Origin: Cacajao melanocephalus | Taxonomy: Eukaryota > Chordata > Mammalia > Primates > Pitheciidae | Direction: 5' to 3' | DNA: 64,000 bases | Assembly: GCA_963573385.1 (NCBI GenBank) | Contig: CAUYLG010066031.1 | Location: forward strand, 51,687-115,686 | Part shown: positions 36,123-49,440 of the stretch, piece after piece | How the letters are laid out: each line of letters opens with the position of its first letter | How positions within the stretch are numbered: the first letter of the stretch is position 1 | Position numbers and translations under genes: made by a program | Notes under the pieces: model-generated | What the model saw: only the letters and a program-made list of their open reading frames with translations | Told to the model about the DNA's origin: nothing | Databases searched by the model: none

Positions 36123-37184
36123 ACCAATAAGGACTTATCCATATTTTACTGAAGATGTTAAGTAAGATGCTAGTAAATGACAGAATTTCAGTTGAGCCAA
36201 GTCTGACTCTTGAAAACTACATTTCCTCTTTAGTGCAGAAAATACTTATGAGAGTAGAAGCACAGAAAAAATGAAATCACAATAAAATCAATTAGTTTCT
36301 GATTTTTGGACGTGGTCTCATTTTCTAAATTATCACTGTCAGTTTTTCTCTGCTGCTTCTAGAACATGTTTATTTTGCATAATTTCTCTGGCTTCCAAAA
36401 ACAGAAGAATTGCCTCTGTTAAAACCCTATTTTCTTCTTTCGTTTACTTTCTCTTGATTTGCTGACCTTCAAAATGGGGACCAACATCTAATGCTTAATG
36501 CAGAGGGCTGGGGACATGGGGAGGCAGGAGGAGCTGGAGGCTGCGTCATGGAAAGACCTTGGCGCCCCCTCAGGAAGGAAGGACCGGCTTGGCAGGATCC
36601 CAGGCTGTTTTCCTGGTTCAACCCTCTGAAGACATTGTGTTCTCTGCAGCTCCGGAGGGCTGCTTTCTTCAGTTTCTCAGTGAGGTACCTGTTTTGTAAT
36701 CAATCCTGTCAGGTGAGGTAGCCAGGTTACTACTAGACAGTCATGGGATATCTTTTCTCTTCCTTCCTTGATCCAGGTGTCTGAATTTATAGCACCAAAA
36801 TTCTACCAGATTCTCTATCTAGTGGTCCATTTTGTACTTAGTAGTACAGTTATTTATGCTCATGATTTATTTTTTTCTGAACCAATTGGAAGGAGTGTCT
36901 AACACTGACTGATCAATCCACAGTGTGTTAGGGAAAAGACATATTTTAGAATCTTGAGGGAATTTTGTTTCTGTGTACGTGAATTGTATTGGCTATGTAG
37001 TGTCTTCAGTTTCATCGTAAGAAGAATTTTGCTGCAGTGGGACCGGCTGCTGCTTATTACGAACAGGTTGTGGCTCAGCTGTTTTCTCCCTTGGAGAGCA
37101 TTATTATCTTGTTGTCATTCATTGGGTTCATTGCTCTCTGAGATCGTTTTGTTAATCAGTTTGCTTATTATACTTACCTCCTTT
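36123..37184. other. Intron 1, no recognised repeat
   Basis: Single-copy-looking sequence with a somewhat GC-richer patch at 36490-36660 and short ORFs that I do not support as genes. Confidence 0.4.
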
Positions 37185-37285
37185 AGATTAGAAATGGCTT
37201 GAGAGCGGGGACCCACCTTTCTTATTCACTGTCCTAACCCTGGCACAATGCCTCAGACATAGTAAGCATTCAATATTTGTTAAAC
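37185..37285 (+). mobile_element. L2 LINE 3' end, sense
   Basis: 'cctggcacaatgcctcagac' then 'atagtaagcattcaatattt' is the L2 3' terminus. Confidence 0.65.
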
Positions 37286-37857
37286 AAAATTTTATGTGAC
37301 TGCGGGACAAGTAAAGTGTAAGTATTTTGGGAGCCTCTTTCCCTCTTTCTAAAAGAAATAAGTGAAAATAGTTGAGGAGTGACCAGATGAACAGTATTCC
37401 TCTATTAAATCAATCAGTGACATACAAATCTGTGCTTGAAAGACTTGGCCTCACTGCTCTGTTCTTTGAATACGGTAATGGATTGAAAACGTTGTGTGTG
37501 GAAAAATTCTCTGCTCTTACGTCATTTTGAAAGACTGTGATTTTTAAATTTTAAGACGTTGTAACATTTTTCACTTAATTTTCACGCCCAAAATGTTAAA
37601 GTCAGGGCAGAAACAAGACATCAGCATTTAAAAGGTTGTACCTCAGCCTTGGAGAGGAATGAGGTTGGTGGGTGGAACATGAATCATTTTATCTTATGCA
37701 ACTCTTAGTGAAGTTTTGGTATCTAGCAAGTGTTTAGAATGGTGATTAGTGGTGATGGTAAAAGTGTGGTGGATTTTTATGAGAAGAGTAGCATGTGTAT
37801 AGAATAATAGAGGTGCCTGGGATTCTTGGTAGTCCTTTTTTATTTAATTAAACAACT

Positions 37858-38159
37858 GGGGCCAGGTGCTATGCCTCACCTCTGTAATCCCAGCACTTTG
37901 GGAGGCCAAGGCGAGAGGTTCCTTTGGGCCCATGAGTTTGATACCAGCCTAGGTAAAATAGTGAGACTCTATCTCCACAAAAATAAAATAAAATTAGCTA
38001 GGCATGGTAGCACATGCCTGTAGTCCTAACTACTCCAGAGGCTGAGGTGGGAGGATCACTTGAGCCTAGGAAGTTGAGGCTGCAGTGAGCCATGATCATG
38101 CCACTGCATTCCAGCTTAAATGACAGAGCAAAATCCTGCCTCAATTAAAAAAAAAAAGA
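37858..38159 (+). mobile_element. Alu SINE, sense
   Basis: Full diverged Alu with an A-rich tail. It lies 230 bp from an antisense Alu. Confidence 0.92.
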
Positions 38160-38199
38160 AAACTAAAAAAACAGTCAACTAAATGGTGTTCCCCTTTTG

Positions 38200-38870
<671 letters not shown>

Positions 38871-39179
38871 GTCAACAGTTACCCAGCCAACTGTCCCAGA
38901 TGTGCCTGGGACCAGATGAGGACCAGTCTGGGTTTGGTCCTCCTCCTCACTGTTCCCTCAGTATCCTGAGATCTCCTTTGCTGCTGTCTCCTCCATCCTG
39001 AAAGAACAGATGTATGAATGGATTGGCCTCTAATGGAAGTGTGTGACACTGGTCACAGAGAGTTTGGGGTGTAGTTGTTTGGGTGACTGACTAAGATTCA
39101 TCTGCTTGGTTTTTGTAGTAGTGACTCTGACAGACTATTACATGTTTCTATTTGAAATGCCAAGCTCTAAATGAGCATC
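38871..39179. other. Intron 1, no recognised feature
   Basis: Ordinary sequence; I see no repeat or exon. Confidence 0.4.
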
Positions 39180-39410
39180 CGTCCACCACTGAGCATGTAC
39201 TAAGTACCAGGCATTGTGCTCTATCCTGTAAAATCAAGTGGACAGGACACACATGGCCCTTCCTTCGTAGGTCTTGTAATTCCAAGGGGGAGGTAGATTA
39301 GGGTAAAAAACAAACAAAAGAAACTAGGGAATTACAGAAGCACTAGAGGCAGGTAAGCCCCTGGTCTGGGGAGGTCAGGAACATCTTCCTGGAGGAAAAA
39401 CAAAGAGCTG
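39180..39410 (-). mobile_element. L2 LINE 3' end, antisense
   Basis: 'gagcatgtactaagtaccag' and 'gcattgtgctctatcctg', then a later 'ggaacatcttcctggaggaa', keep the order of reverse-complement L2. Confidence 0.65.
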
Positions 39411-40033
39411 ACTTTAAGGATCCAACATAGAGAGCCACAGCCTGCTTCAGTTAAATGACCGTGAACAATCTTTCCTCAAAAGAAGAAAAGGAACTTCTGA
39501 CCTGATAATTTCCCAGAGAGACATCATAGATGCCCTTTTGAAAGGTAAATGTTCCTGACCCACAGAAATGTTTCCATCTTTGGAAAGTTTGGGAGGAAAC
39601 TGTTTCCATGCTTGTGAACAGATGAACTGCAAAAGAACTTTTGACTCCCAGAAGCAGAAAGCAGGAACACTATATTTGAACCATCAAATACCTTAAGTTT
39701 TGTATAGATCATAAAATAATCATAGATGTTGAAGCAGGAGGATCATCTAATTCAGAACAACCACAAAAAGCCTGATAGCTCTTAGGCCTGCAGACAGCCT
39801 GTAGGTATATTCATTTGGCACAGATGTTTTTAACATTGAAACTGAAGGCATTAGGTGCTGTGGTGCTCCAGTTTGCCACAGACCCCAACACTCCCTATTA
39901 TGAAGCCAACCCTCTTGACTCATTACTTGCTTGGACCTGGGACATTTTTCATTTTGTTTGACACTGTAGCTCAAACCTTTGTTTCCAGATTGTGGGAACC
40001 GAAGTTCCAGCCAAAGCATTACTGTTGCCCTAA

Positions 40034-40248
40034 CAGGGGTATCCAATCTTTTGGCTTCCCTGGGCCACTTTGGAAGAATTGTCTTGGGCCACACATAAAA
40101 TACACTAACACTAACGATAGCCGATGTGCTAAAAAAAATCCTCAGAAAAATCTCATAATGTTTTAAGAAAGTTTATGAATCTGTTTTGGGCTGCATTTAA
40201 AGTTGTCCTGAACCTCATATGGCCTATGGGCTGTGGGTTGAACAAGCT
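40034..40248 (+). mobile_element. 215-bp nonautonomous hAT-type DNA transposon
   Basis: From 'caggggtatccaatcttttg' to 'gggttgaacaagct', a known MER-type sequence ('cccacaca... aaaatacactaacact') whose family number I do not recall with certainty. An 8-bp direct repeat flanks it: tgccctaa (40026-40033) and tgccttag (40249-40256). Confidence 0.7.
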
Positions 40249-40261
40249 TGCCTTAGCTTGT

Positions 40262-40500
40262 GAGAAGTATGATAAACACACTTTTAATGTCTGTTAATAT
40301 CTATTTATATCTACAAAAATATAAATATACTTACTTAGATTTATTTAGATATGTAATAATTGATTAATTTATAAAATACATTAGATGTATATTTAGATGT
40401 TTACTTACATAAATATTTGTGTCCTAGTATTTCAGAGAAAGCTAGCTTACTAGTAAATATATGAGGAGTTAACCTTTACTGCAAATTAGTATTGTATTAA
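40262..40500 (+). repeat. AT-rich low-complexity tract
   Basis: Dominated by short A/T words with many ATTTA/TAAAT motifs. No defined unit. Confidence 0.5.
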
Positions 40501-40529
40501 ATATCCAATTAGAAAAAGACAAACTCTGT

Positions 40530-40706
40530 CAGGGTGGTGTGGTGGTGTGCACCTGTAGTACCATCTACTGGGGAGGCTGAGGCAGGAGGATTGCTTAAGC
40601 CTAGGAGTTCAAGGCTGTAGGCTGCAGTGAGAGCTATGATCAAGCTGCTGCTCTTCAGCCTGGGCAACAGAGTGAGACCCTGTTTCGAAAAAAGAAAAAA
40701 CAAAAA
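40530..40706 (+). mobile_element. Alu right-monomer (FRAM-like) fragment, sense
   Basis: Right-arm sequence only ('gtggtggtgtgcacctgtag' to 'cagagtgagaccctgtttcg'), with an A-rich tail. Confidence 0.85.
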
Positions 40707-40779
40707 CGAAACTCCTCTTTTTATTTCGGTATACAACTCCCAGCAATGTGGGAATGCTATACTTTAATGGGAGTCAGAA

Positions 40780-40885
40780 GAACTGGGTTGAAGCTGTGAC
40801 CTTTGGCAAGCCTCTACTTATCAGGGTCTCATTTCCCTGTTATATTGTGAGGGGGCTGCACTAAACTGTCTCTAAAGACTTTTAC
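40780..40885 (-). mobile_element. MIR SINE fragment, antisense
   Basis: 'gtgacctttggcaagcctct' followed by 'cagggtctcatttccctgtt' fits reverse-complement MIR. Confidence 0.6.
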
Positions 40886-43309
40886 ATCTCTAAAGCCTCC
40901 GCTTCCATGTATTAGGCAATTACATAATTTCTTCCCTTTTGGAGTAATTGGTTTGGTTTTAAGCTGTCAAAATGAATTGTATCTTATCAAAGTTAGTAAC
41001 TCCTAAGAATTAAATTGGTCCAAATCTAAATTGCTCAGGGTTGGAGAGGATTTAGCTCACATCTAAGTGACTTGTATAGCATTACTAGTGATGTTGGTAT
41101 TATTTTCTTGGTTTAGAATCAGCCTTAAGGAAATACGTTTCAAGCCATGCAGTTGTATTTCCGGATTTAACGCACTACTTGTTCTATGGGATGGTTGTAA
41201 GTTATGGCCCTGTTATGTCAAGTCAGAGAGAAACTGAGAATCCCACTGTTTTGCTAGAAGCCATTCCCACTACTATGGCAATTATAGCATTATAGTCCCA
41301 AAGTGTCTGTAGCCACCAGTCTATGTATCCACCCAGGGTGATGACAAATACTATAAATCACTGTAGGACAGACATTTTAATGAGGTGGAGGAATGAGCCC
41401 AAGGGTATTGGCTATAGTAATATTTAAGTGCTATGCTAAAGAATTTTATGAGACAGGAAATTTTTGTTGAGAATCATGGTCCTATCTGGAGAGATTTATC
41501 AATATTATTATGTTAGTGTGTTTCTATAGCACCAGTAAATGAGAGCAATATCTGTCAAAGCACATAGGACTTTGTAGTAGAAAGCCCATTTAATAGGAAG
41601 CTTACCAGCAGTGTTTTATTATGTACTGCCTTCCCCAAAGTTCCTTTGATTCCATATAAGTTTTACCCGTGCACATCTTTGACCTCATAGGGAGAGAAAT
41701 GCTTAAAAGATGTTTAGTTTGTGCTTGTGGTAAAAAATTAAGAAATTTGCCAGAGCATAAAACCATGGTCAACATGAGCCTTGTCATAATTACATTAACA
41801 AAATAAGTCATATGGGGCCAGAGTGAGCATATTCTATACGTATTCCTGTATTTCCAATTTCAGACCTAGCCTCTGTTCTCCAGGCACTTAAACAAAAACT
41901 GCAAAGCTGCATATTTATTTGTAAGTCACGTTTGTCCCTTGTACTTGCATAGCTCTGTCTCTCCACCTCTTGTGTTGCAAGCCCTTAAATATGATCCAGT
42001 GCCCTCTTTCCTTACAATGGGCTTTGGTTTTTACATCTGTGATGCTGGAGGGCTGGGCCCTCTGAGCTCTGTGGTCCTTCCAGTATTAGAGTTTTGTGGT
42101 TCTGGTAATGGTTCCATTGGACAATGGAAATTCTGCCTCCTTCTGAAATATCTGCAGGAGACTTCTGATGCTCAGATTTGTTCTGGGCTCTGAAATTATT
42201 TTGGGAAGCATACCCAAAAGTCATGTGTGTATTAGCCTAATTCCCTAAACAGAATACATTTATTTATTTGCAAGCCGTGGGCCCCTTAGATGCTTTAATA
42301 TAGATTACTATTGTTTTATTATGGTACAGGAGAGTTGAGAGCAGATTCCATCTAAAGCAGTGATTTTGAAACTGTTGTTGAGCCCTAGACTCTTTTAGCT
42401 ACAGACCCTGTTTCTAGAAAAATGGATATATATGCATATTGATGATTCTGGGAACCATGTCATCAGATTAGTAGCCCCCTAAAGCCTTTCCTAAACCTAA
42501 AGGACACAAAGAAACCTCAGTTGAAAAGGTTCAAATATAAGGCTTTTATTAATTCCTAACATTCAGGGTGTGGTTCTAGAGTTTTCCTTTGTATTTGAGC
42601 ACATTTTCACTTCAATTAATTATAGAAAAGAGTTACTTAGTAGAAAATAGGAGCTAGGAGCTATAAATTTTAGAGAAAAAGATGTTCTTAAAAATGTATT
42701 CTCACTTATGGCTTCTGGTGAAATATACTAGATGATGACCCATTTTAGGACCTATTTGGTTTTGTTATTTAGGTATTTTCAAAAGCCTCTATTTTTTGAA
42801 AGGGTTTCTTTGAGGTTTGCACTAGATGAAAACTTAAAAAAACAAAACTAGGACAGCTTGAGTGACCCTGGCTTGATATCTTTTGTTAATATAAACTTTT
42901 CCCTTGTAAAAAGAAATAGGATTTATTTTTTTCATATACTTTTTCTTAAAACATTTACCCTCTTTTTGAGCTGCAGTGGGCATTATGGTGTTCTGCTGTG
43001 GTAGTCCAAGACAAAATGATGAGATGGGTGAGGCCTGCCTGATCCTCTTACCCTTTGAGCCGCAGTCTCCCATGGCCTGGGTCCCGGTGACCCAACAGGT
43101 TTTCTGGTCCTCTCTGGAATTCCAGTTCACTCGGCTAGCATCTTACCGACAACCTGATGTTGGTGGAAATTGAGCTGAATGGAGATTGTCCAGAGAGCAG
43201 CCCCCTAGCTAAAGGTAAAGTGAGAGTCCAGCTTTCTAGACTTCAGACCAAGATTCTTTCCCGACTCCACCTCAGTGTGTGGTGGAGACAACAGGGGAGC
43301 CATCCAGTG
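40886..43309. other. Intron 1, largely repeat-free segment
   Basis: About 2.4 kb without any repeat I can name, apart from a possible decayed DNA-transposon remnant near 42355-42540. Short ORFs lack recognisable domains. It is a reasonable place to look for conserved non-coding elements. Confidence 0.4.
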
Positions 43310-43690
43310 AATCATTTGTAGGTGTTTATTAAGTACCTACTGTGTGCCCGACCCTGTTTTAGGTGTTAGAGGTAGGGCAGAGAATCCCAGACCCAGCGTC
43401 TTGGATCTCCAGAGCTGTTGCCCTAGCGCAAGCAGGCAAACGCACGATGGAGAAAATGACAAATGCTGGGTAGGTGCCAAGAAGGGAAGCAAAGCAGTGT
43501 GACATGATCCAGTGTGACAAGGTGGCTGCTTTACCTGGAGTGGTCAGAGAACACTGCGCAGCAAGGGTGACAATTCGGCTGAGAGATCTGAGTGACAAGA
43601 AACACGCAGCCCTGTGAAGATTAGAGAACTAGCATTCCAAGCAGAGGCAACAAAGGCCCTACGGTGGGAACAAGCTTGGGAGGTGGAAAA
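43310..43690 (-). mobile_element. L2 LINE 3' region, antisense (~380 bp)
   Basis: 'gtttattaagtacctactgt', then 'ggtcagagaacactgcgcag', 'tgagagatctgagtgacaag' and 'gcattccaagcagaggcaac' follow reverse-complement L2 in order. Confidence 0.75.
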
Positions 43691-43719
43691 ACAGTCGAGG
43701 GTGGTAGAAAGAGGGTCAG

Positions 43720-43905
43720 TTTCATGTCAGCAAGCTCGGGGCACTGTTCCAGGTCTGCCGCTTCCCAGGAGCATGAACGATGAGCACATCCCTCCATTTC
43801 TGACGATTAGTTTTCTCTTCTGGAAAATGGTGCTAACGTTTACTACCTCATAGGCTTGGTATGAAGATTAGATTTACTACATTAAACATGCCCAGAACAA
43901 GATAG
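43720..43905 (-). mobile_element. MIR SINE, antisense
   Basis: 'agttttctcttctggaaaat' and 'ctcataggcttggtatgaag' match the MIR reverse complement. Confidence 0.65.
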
Positions 43906-43941
43906 GCGCTGGAGAAATGCTGGCTTTGGTTGCTTTTTAAA

Positions 43942-44079
43942 TTAATTAATTAATTTTATTTTTTTAGAGACAAGCTCACTCTACATTGCCCAGGCTGGTC
44001 TTGAACTCCTGGCCTCAGGCTACCCTGCTTCAGCCTCCCAAAGTGCTGGGATTATAGGTGAGAGCCACCACTCCTAGCG
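43942..44079 (-). mobile_element. Alu left-monomer fragment, antisense
   Basis: From 'tttagagacaagctcactct' to 'gagagccaccactcctagcg', preceded by an (AATT)n stretch. Confidence 0.87.
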
Positions 44080-45014
44080 TGGTTGCTTTTTTTTTTAAAT
44101 TTTAATCTTAAAAAAAATATTTATTTATTTTTTTCTAATCCTGGCAGATGAGGCTTCGGTTGCTTTTAATTTCCCAAGGAAATGAATATTCTGGCAAGCG
44201 CCTTCCGAAAAGAGTCATACTGGTTGAGGAAAGACACTCACAGGATTGTGTCTCAGAAGACAGGGGTGGTGGTGTGAACGTTTCTTAGGGGTGGGTTAGG
44301 GTATAGTCTTGTTGGTGCCCGCAAAAGACATCGTAGAAGCATCTAGCTATCTCCGCCCCCTTTGGCAACATGTTTTCTAAAGAGAGAACGGGGAAAGGAA
44401 ACAAAGAGTCTGAAGTTTAGTCCAGATTTTTCAGCTCCTGAAAAGTATATTTGTTTTCTATGGACTCATAAATATTAATGGAAAGCGTCAATAATTTAGA
44501 TGGACAGGATAATTGTATCGCAGTGATATAACTGATAGGGCCCCAAACTGTTTTTATTTGTTACACAAATTTGTACAAAACTATATATTTATGGCTGAGA
44601 ATTAATAAACAGACTGCTGCCAGTAATCATAAAGGAAATAAAACCTCAGCCACTTAAAAAAAAAAAAAAAAACCAAAACCAAAAAACTAGAAATAATTGA
44701 TTCTTGCTTACTTCTGAAAACTCATTAACTTTTTTGATGATAATTTTGTGGATTAACTCTGGATAATTTTGCCTATTTTGAATACTTTCAGATAATGCCC
44801 ATTTTGGCATCTCCCTGAAATTTCTGACCGTCCCTTCAACATTTATTTGGTCTGTGTTTAATGTAAGAAGACACATTAACATTTGCCTAAGTCACATTAA
44901 TTAGGATGCAGAATCTATAATTATGGACTAATAATATAGAAATACAGGCTTTGAGTAATATTTATTGGACAACTACCATAATTATCAATGCATCATAGTG
45001 TGATAGTTGGGTGT
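44080..45014. other. Intron 1, no recognised repeat apart from a poly-A run
   Basis: An A-run with CCAAAA units at 44656-44687 may be the relic tail of a retroinsertion whose body I cannot define. Confidence 0.35.
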
Positions 45015-45165
45015 CAGCCAGATTGGGGTTCAGCTGTTCATTCTGCCTCTTATTAGCAGGGATAATTTAACCCCTGGAAGCCTCAGTTTTCTCATCGACA
45101 ACACAGTACCTGCCTTACAGGGTTACTTCAGAACACTGTGAGGACTTATGTAAACTATCTACACA
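45015..45165 (-). mobile_element. MIR SINE, antisense
   Basis: 'cctggaagcctcagttttct' and 'tgccttacagggttacttca' are the reverse-complement MIR core. Confidence 0.75.
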
Positions 45166-45871
45166 GGGCATGACACACACCACCACAGATAAATTATTGT
45201 CGATGTCACCACCACCACCCTACCCTCAACACTTCAGTATGAAGTTACGGGCCCAGCCCTGTTCTGAAGTTAACTTTGAAAGCGGTAAGACATTTATTTA
45301 CATAGGATTTTAGAGTTAGAAGGGATTTTTGAGTGCCCCTTTTTCACTATTTTTGCTTTTTATGTAGGCTTCTGGAACATAAATCAGTAGGAGATGTCTG
45401 CTTACTGGTGGAAGAGAAGATGGCTTCCTTATCCTGGAATCATAGAGATTGGGGGTAAAGTCTGTACGTAGGTCCTCTCTGAAAGATCTTGCAAGGAATA
45501 TGGGAAAATGAAGCTGGAATTATTATAGTTACGATGTTGGCCAAAGTTGGTTCATGGAAAACCTTGAAATGAAGTCTGTTGTTTCGCTTATTCAATATTG
45601 GACAGTAGAGAGTCTGAGTTAGAACCAACAAACCAGAAAGAATTCAAGTTGCAATATTTAACTGCAATGGACAAAAAGAGGCCTTTGAAAAGCTGAAGTG
45701 AGTGCTTTTATTGCTGTAATTAAGGGAAATAATGGTAAACAGCCTCTTTCCATTGGCATTAAAATATATTTTCCTTGATTAGTTTGAATATCCAATACAA
45801 GTTGATGGATGTGAATTGTTCTGTCATGCTTTCAAGCAGGAAAACTCCAGTTTTAAAAGTGCATCATTTGG

Positions 45872-46161
45872 ACCGGCTGTGGTGGCTCATGCCTGTAATC
45901 CCAGCACTTGGGAGGCTAAGTTGGGTGGATCACTTGAGGTCTGGTGTTCCAGACTAGCCTAGCCAACATGGTGAAACCCCGTCTCTACTGAAGATACAAA
46001 AATTAGCTGGGTTTGCTGGTACATGCCTGTAATTCCAGCTACTTGGGAGGCTGAGGCATGAGGATTGCTTCAACCCAGGAGGTGAGGTGGAGGTTGCAGC
46101 GAGGCAAGATTGTGTACTCTAGCCTGGGTTATGGAGTGACAGTCTGTCTCAAAAAAAAAAA
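45872..46161 (+). mobile_element. Alu SINE, sense
   Basis: Full Alu with an A11 tail; imperfect TSD gtgcatcatttg / atgcatagtttg. First member of an inverted Alu cluster. Confidence 0.93.
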
Positions 46162-46224
46162 TGCATAGTTTGAATGTGGATTTATAGATATAATCAAGGA
46201 CACCAACAATTTTATTTTAATTAT

Positions 46225-46424
46225 ATATATTATTTAGACAGGGTCTTACTGTGTCCCCCAGGCTGGGATGCAGTGGCATGAACATGAGTCACTGCAACCT
46301 CCCGGGCTCAAGTGATCCTCCTGCCTCAGCCACCCGAGGAATTGGGACCATAGGCATGTGCCACCAAGGCCAGCTAATTTTTTAATTTTGTGTAGAGACA
46401 GAGTCTTGCCATGTTGTTCAGGCT
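46225..46424 (-). mobile_element. Alu SINE fragment, antisense
   Basis: Right monomer through the start of the left arm, then broken at 'ttgttcaggctgaacag'. About 63 bp from the sense Alu. Confidence 0.88.
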
Positions 46425-46494
46425 GAACAGTTTGGATTTGGCTTGTGGGAAATATGAAGTACTTTTTTTCCTGTATGGAGTCAAACAAAAACAA

Positions 46495-46804
46495 TTTTTT
46501 TTTTTTTTTTTTTTTTTTTTACAGAGATAGGGTCTTACTCTGTTGCCCAGGCTGGAGTGAAGTGGTACAATCTTAACTCACTGTAACCTTGACCTCCTGG
46601 GCTCAAGTGATCCTCTTGCCTCAGCCACCTTAGTAGCTGGGACTACAGGAGTGCCGTGGTTGGCTGATTAGAAAACTTTTTTTCTTGTAGAGATAGGATC
46701 TCACTATGTTGCCCAGGCTGCTCTCTAACTCCTGCTTGAAGTGATGCCACTCTTCATGGCCTCCCAGAGTGCTGGGATTACAGGCATGAGCCACTGTGTC
46801 CTAC
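46495..46804 (-). mobile_element. Alu SINE, antisense
   Basis: T-run of more than 20 at 46495-46520 followed by a full diverged Alu to 'gagccactgtgtcctacct'. Confidence 0.92.
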
Positions 46805-48420
46805 CTGGGGACTCATGTTGAAGGTGATCATTTCTACTTTTATTTGTTTACTGGACACTTGTTCTGGGACCAAGATTTTTCACAGTTGATTTTAAGTTAA
46901 AGGTTTCTGAACTATATATATGTAATTTTTCAGAACAAAAGTTTCCTTTGCTTCATGCTACAGCACAACAGTGTTTGCATTTGATGTTCAGCATAGCCTT
47001 GGTTTTGGTTGTTCAGAGACCTTTGTTAGCTCTCTGGCTGTGACAAGAGTATGTTGTTTTTAAGTCTCCTTGCTGGGCCTCCGCGCGTTCTTGTCATGCA
47101 CATCCTGTACCTGGGTTGTGGTTGTATTGATTTGCTGGGGCGCTGCTGTTGCAAATGTCTGGAGTGAATGAGAATGTGTTTGTGGTTGTCGGCCCTCACT
47201 TTGACCACTGACATGCTACTTTCAGCCCCGAAGTACTGCCATCTGCATGAACATTAGGGACCCCCAACTTCCCCCCACCACCTGGCAAAGTGCCCTGCAC
47301 ATGCTTGGGATTCAGGAGATGTTTGTAGCAAAAAAATGTTCCGGATTCTCTGTCTTGAGTCTGAATCATGATTCAAACACGGCCATCTGTACTACTTTTG
47401 CTAAAAGGTTTCCCTTTAAAAATTCGTATTTCAGACATAGACATGAATACTTTTTTGGTGTGTGTGAATTCAAGAGCAGCCTCAGGAGTAGTTTAGAGAG
47501 AATGAATATGCCAGTATGGTTTTTATTCCCTCGATTATTTAAATAAGTAATAAAGGTGTGTGAAAAGATGAGCTGAATCCCAGGTTCTTCAAACAAAATG
47601 TTAACTTTTGTTTGGGTGGTAAAAGATGGATTTCAAAATAGGAAAAAGCGAGAGAATGAAACCATCATCCAGCACACACTATGTCAGGAATGTATTAATG
47701 ACAGCCTGCCCTTGGTACAAACAGGGCACCAGCAAGGAGCGTAAACAAAGTCAAGGTACAACTGTGACCTTGAAGCGACAGTTGCCATCTAAACTCATTT
47801 TCTTTAAACCGTCCTTTTCTGGCAAAATAAGTGATGCCTGAAGTTGCCTCATTAGAGCTCCAATGTGCATTTTTCTCTCTGAACTGTGTCTGATGGGTGT
47901 TGACGCCTTCTGTTGTCATTTGGTCCTATAGGACCAAACTTGTGTATATAGAATTTTATTTTAAAATAGGAAAAGTCATGATCCTGAAAAATTGTTACTG
48001 CCAAGATATTAAATAAGTGTTCCCATTAATATTATTGCCATTAGTATTTTGAAGTCAAATTACATAGTGACAGCTCACTGCTTGAATGATGCTTGCGTTA
48101 AAAGGAAGAAACTGAGAGAATTGGAAGAGATGCTAATGAGGCCTCCCCACCACTCCCTCTTTTAAGCTCCTTACCCACTTCCTACTCCTCCATCCCCTAG
48201 ACTTAAGCAGGTCCCCTTACTTTTCTTCTGCTTGGGCCATTGTTTAGAAAGATCTCAGAGTCTTGGGATGAGCTGACCTCCTGTTCAGGCCCAGCCCTTC
48301 ACCTGCTCTGCCTGGGTCCCCTCTGTGTTCTCCCTGGATTAGGCTTTCCCTCTCTGTGTCTTCATCCTCTCCTGTCTTCCTGACACCTTCATTTAATTTT
48401 AACTTTATTTTTTTTAAATA
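46805..48420. other. Intron 1, largely repeat-free segment
   Basis: About 1.6 kb with no repeat I can name. Short ORFs (for example 99 codons at 47247-47546) lack domains. No splice-flanked frame is seen. Confidence 0.4.
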
Positions 48421-48429
48421 AAATTAAGG

Positions 48430-48480
48430 TTAAGATTGCAGTGAGCTGAGATTGCGCCACTGCACTGCACTCCAGCCTGG
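48430..48480 (+). mobile_element. 51-bp sense Alu 3' fragment joined head-to-head to an antisense Alu
   Basis: 'gcagtgagctgagattgcgc' through 'ccagcctgg' is right-monomer Alu in sense. It switches at 48481 to an antisense Alu starting at nearly the same internal point. Confidence 0.85.
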
Positions 48481-48533
48481 GTCTCACTCTGTCACTCAGG
48501 CTGGAGTGCAGTGGCACAATCTCAGCTCACTGC
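48438..48533. repeat. Alu fold-back palindrome
   Basis: Arm 48438-48479 is the reverse complement of arm 48497-48533 except for one 5-nt extra (a doubled gcact) and one G/A difference. The spacer is about 17 nt. Confidence 0.88.
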
Positions 48534-48755
48534 CCCCTTAAACTCCTAGGCTCAAGTCATCCTCCCATTCCCAGCTCCTGAGTAGCTGGGATTACAGGCA
48601 TGCACCACCATGCCTTCAGCTGATTTTTACATTTTTTGTAGAGACTGGGTTCACTGTGTGGCCCAGGCGGGTTTCAAATGGCTGGGCTCAAGTGATCCTC
48701 TTGCCTTGGCCTCCCAAAGCTCTGGGATTACAGGTGTGAGCCACTGTGCCTAGCG
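48481..48755 (-). mobile_element. Alu SINE, antisense
   Basis: From 'gtctcactctgtcactcagg' to 'gagccactgtgcctagcg'. Its tail-proximal end is replaced by the sense fragment on the left. Confidence 0.92.
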
Positions 48756-49319
48756 AAACCTTCATTTTAAAAACATACCCAAATGTCTCTGAACACTCAG
48801 CCTCTTAGCCCTCTGTGGGCCTTGCCCATTTTCCTTTTGAGGTGGGGCACAGTGTTTTCCCTTCCCTTCTCAGCCTCTTCCCCGACAGCTGTCTGCGAAT
48901 GCCCTTCCCTGCCCTGTTCATTGTTGTTTCCGGCGCCCATCCTGAGGAGACTGCGCTGGCGAAGTCAGGTCAGTTCTTCTTTGTCTTGTTGGCAGCTACC
49001 TTCTCCTTCAGATTTATTGCTCCCCTGTTTGTTTCTGTGTTTTTACAACGCTTACTGAGGTTTTTTTTTTTTGTTTTGTTTTGTTTTTTAAGTTTCTTTT
49101 TGTATCTCCTTATCCCTCAACTTCCTTAAATATGGGTGTTGGGGGAGGGTGGTTTTGTCTTTACCTTGTTTTCTTTCTCACGGCATATGGTCTCATCAAC
49201 TTTTAGGTCTCAACCATATTGCCCGTAAGCCAAGGACTTCCAAAGCTCCGTCTCCTATTTTCCCCACTGAGCCCAACTACTGCTTCTGGAACTGCAGCAG
49301 GCTTAGGAGAAAGTATTTT

Positions 49320-49440
49320 ATACTCCGTCTCCTTTAATCCTCACAATAGACTGTGAGAGAGGAGGAGCATGGTGGCACCTGCATTTCCCACCTGAGGAAA
49401 CTGTGGCTTAGACAGGCCTGATATCAGGTCCAAGGTCCCA
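49320..49440 (+). mobile_element. MIR SINE, sense
   Basis: 'cctttaatcctcacaataga' followed by 'cccacctgaggaaactgtgg' is the MIR core. Confidence 0.75.
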
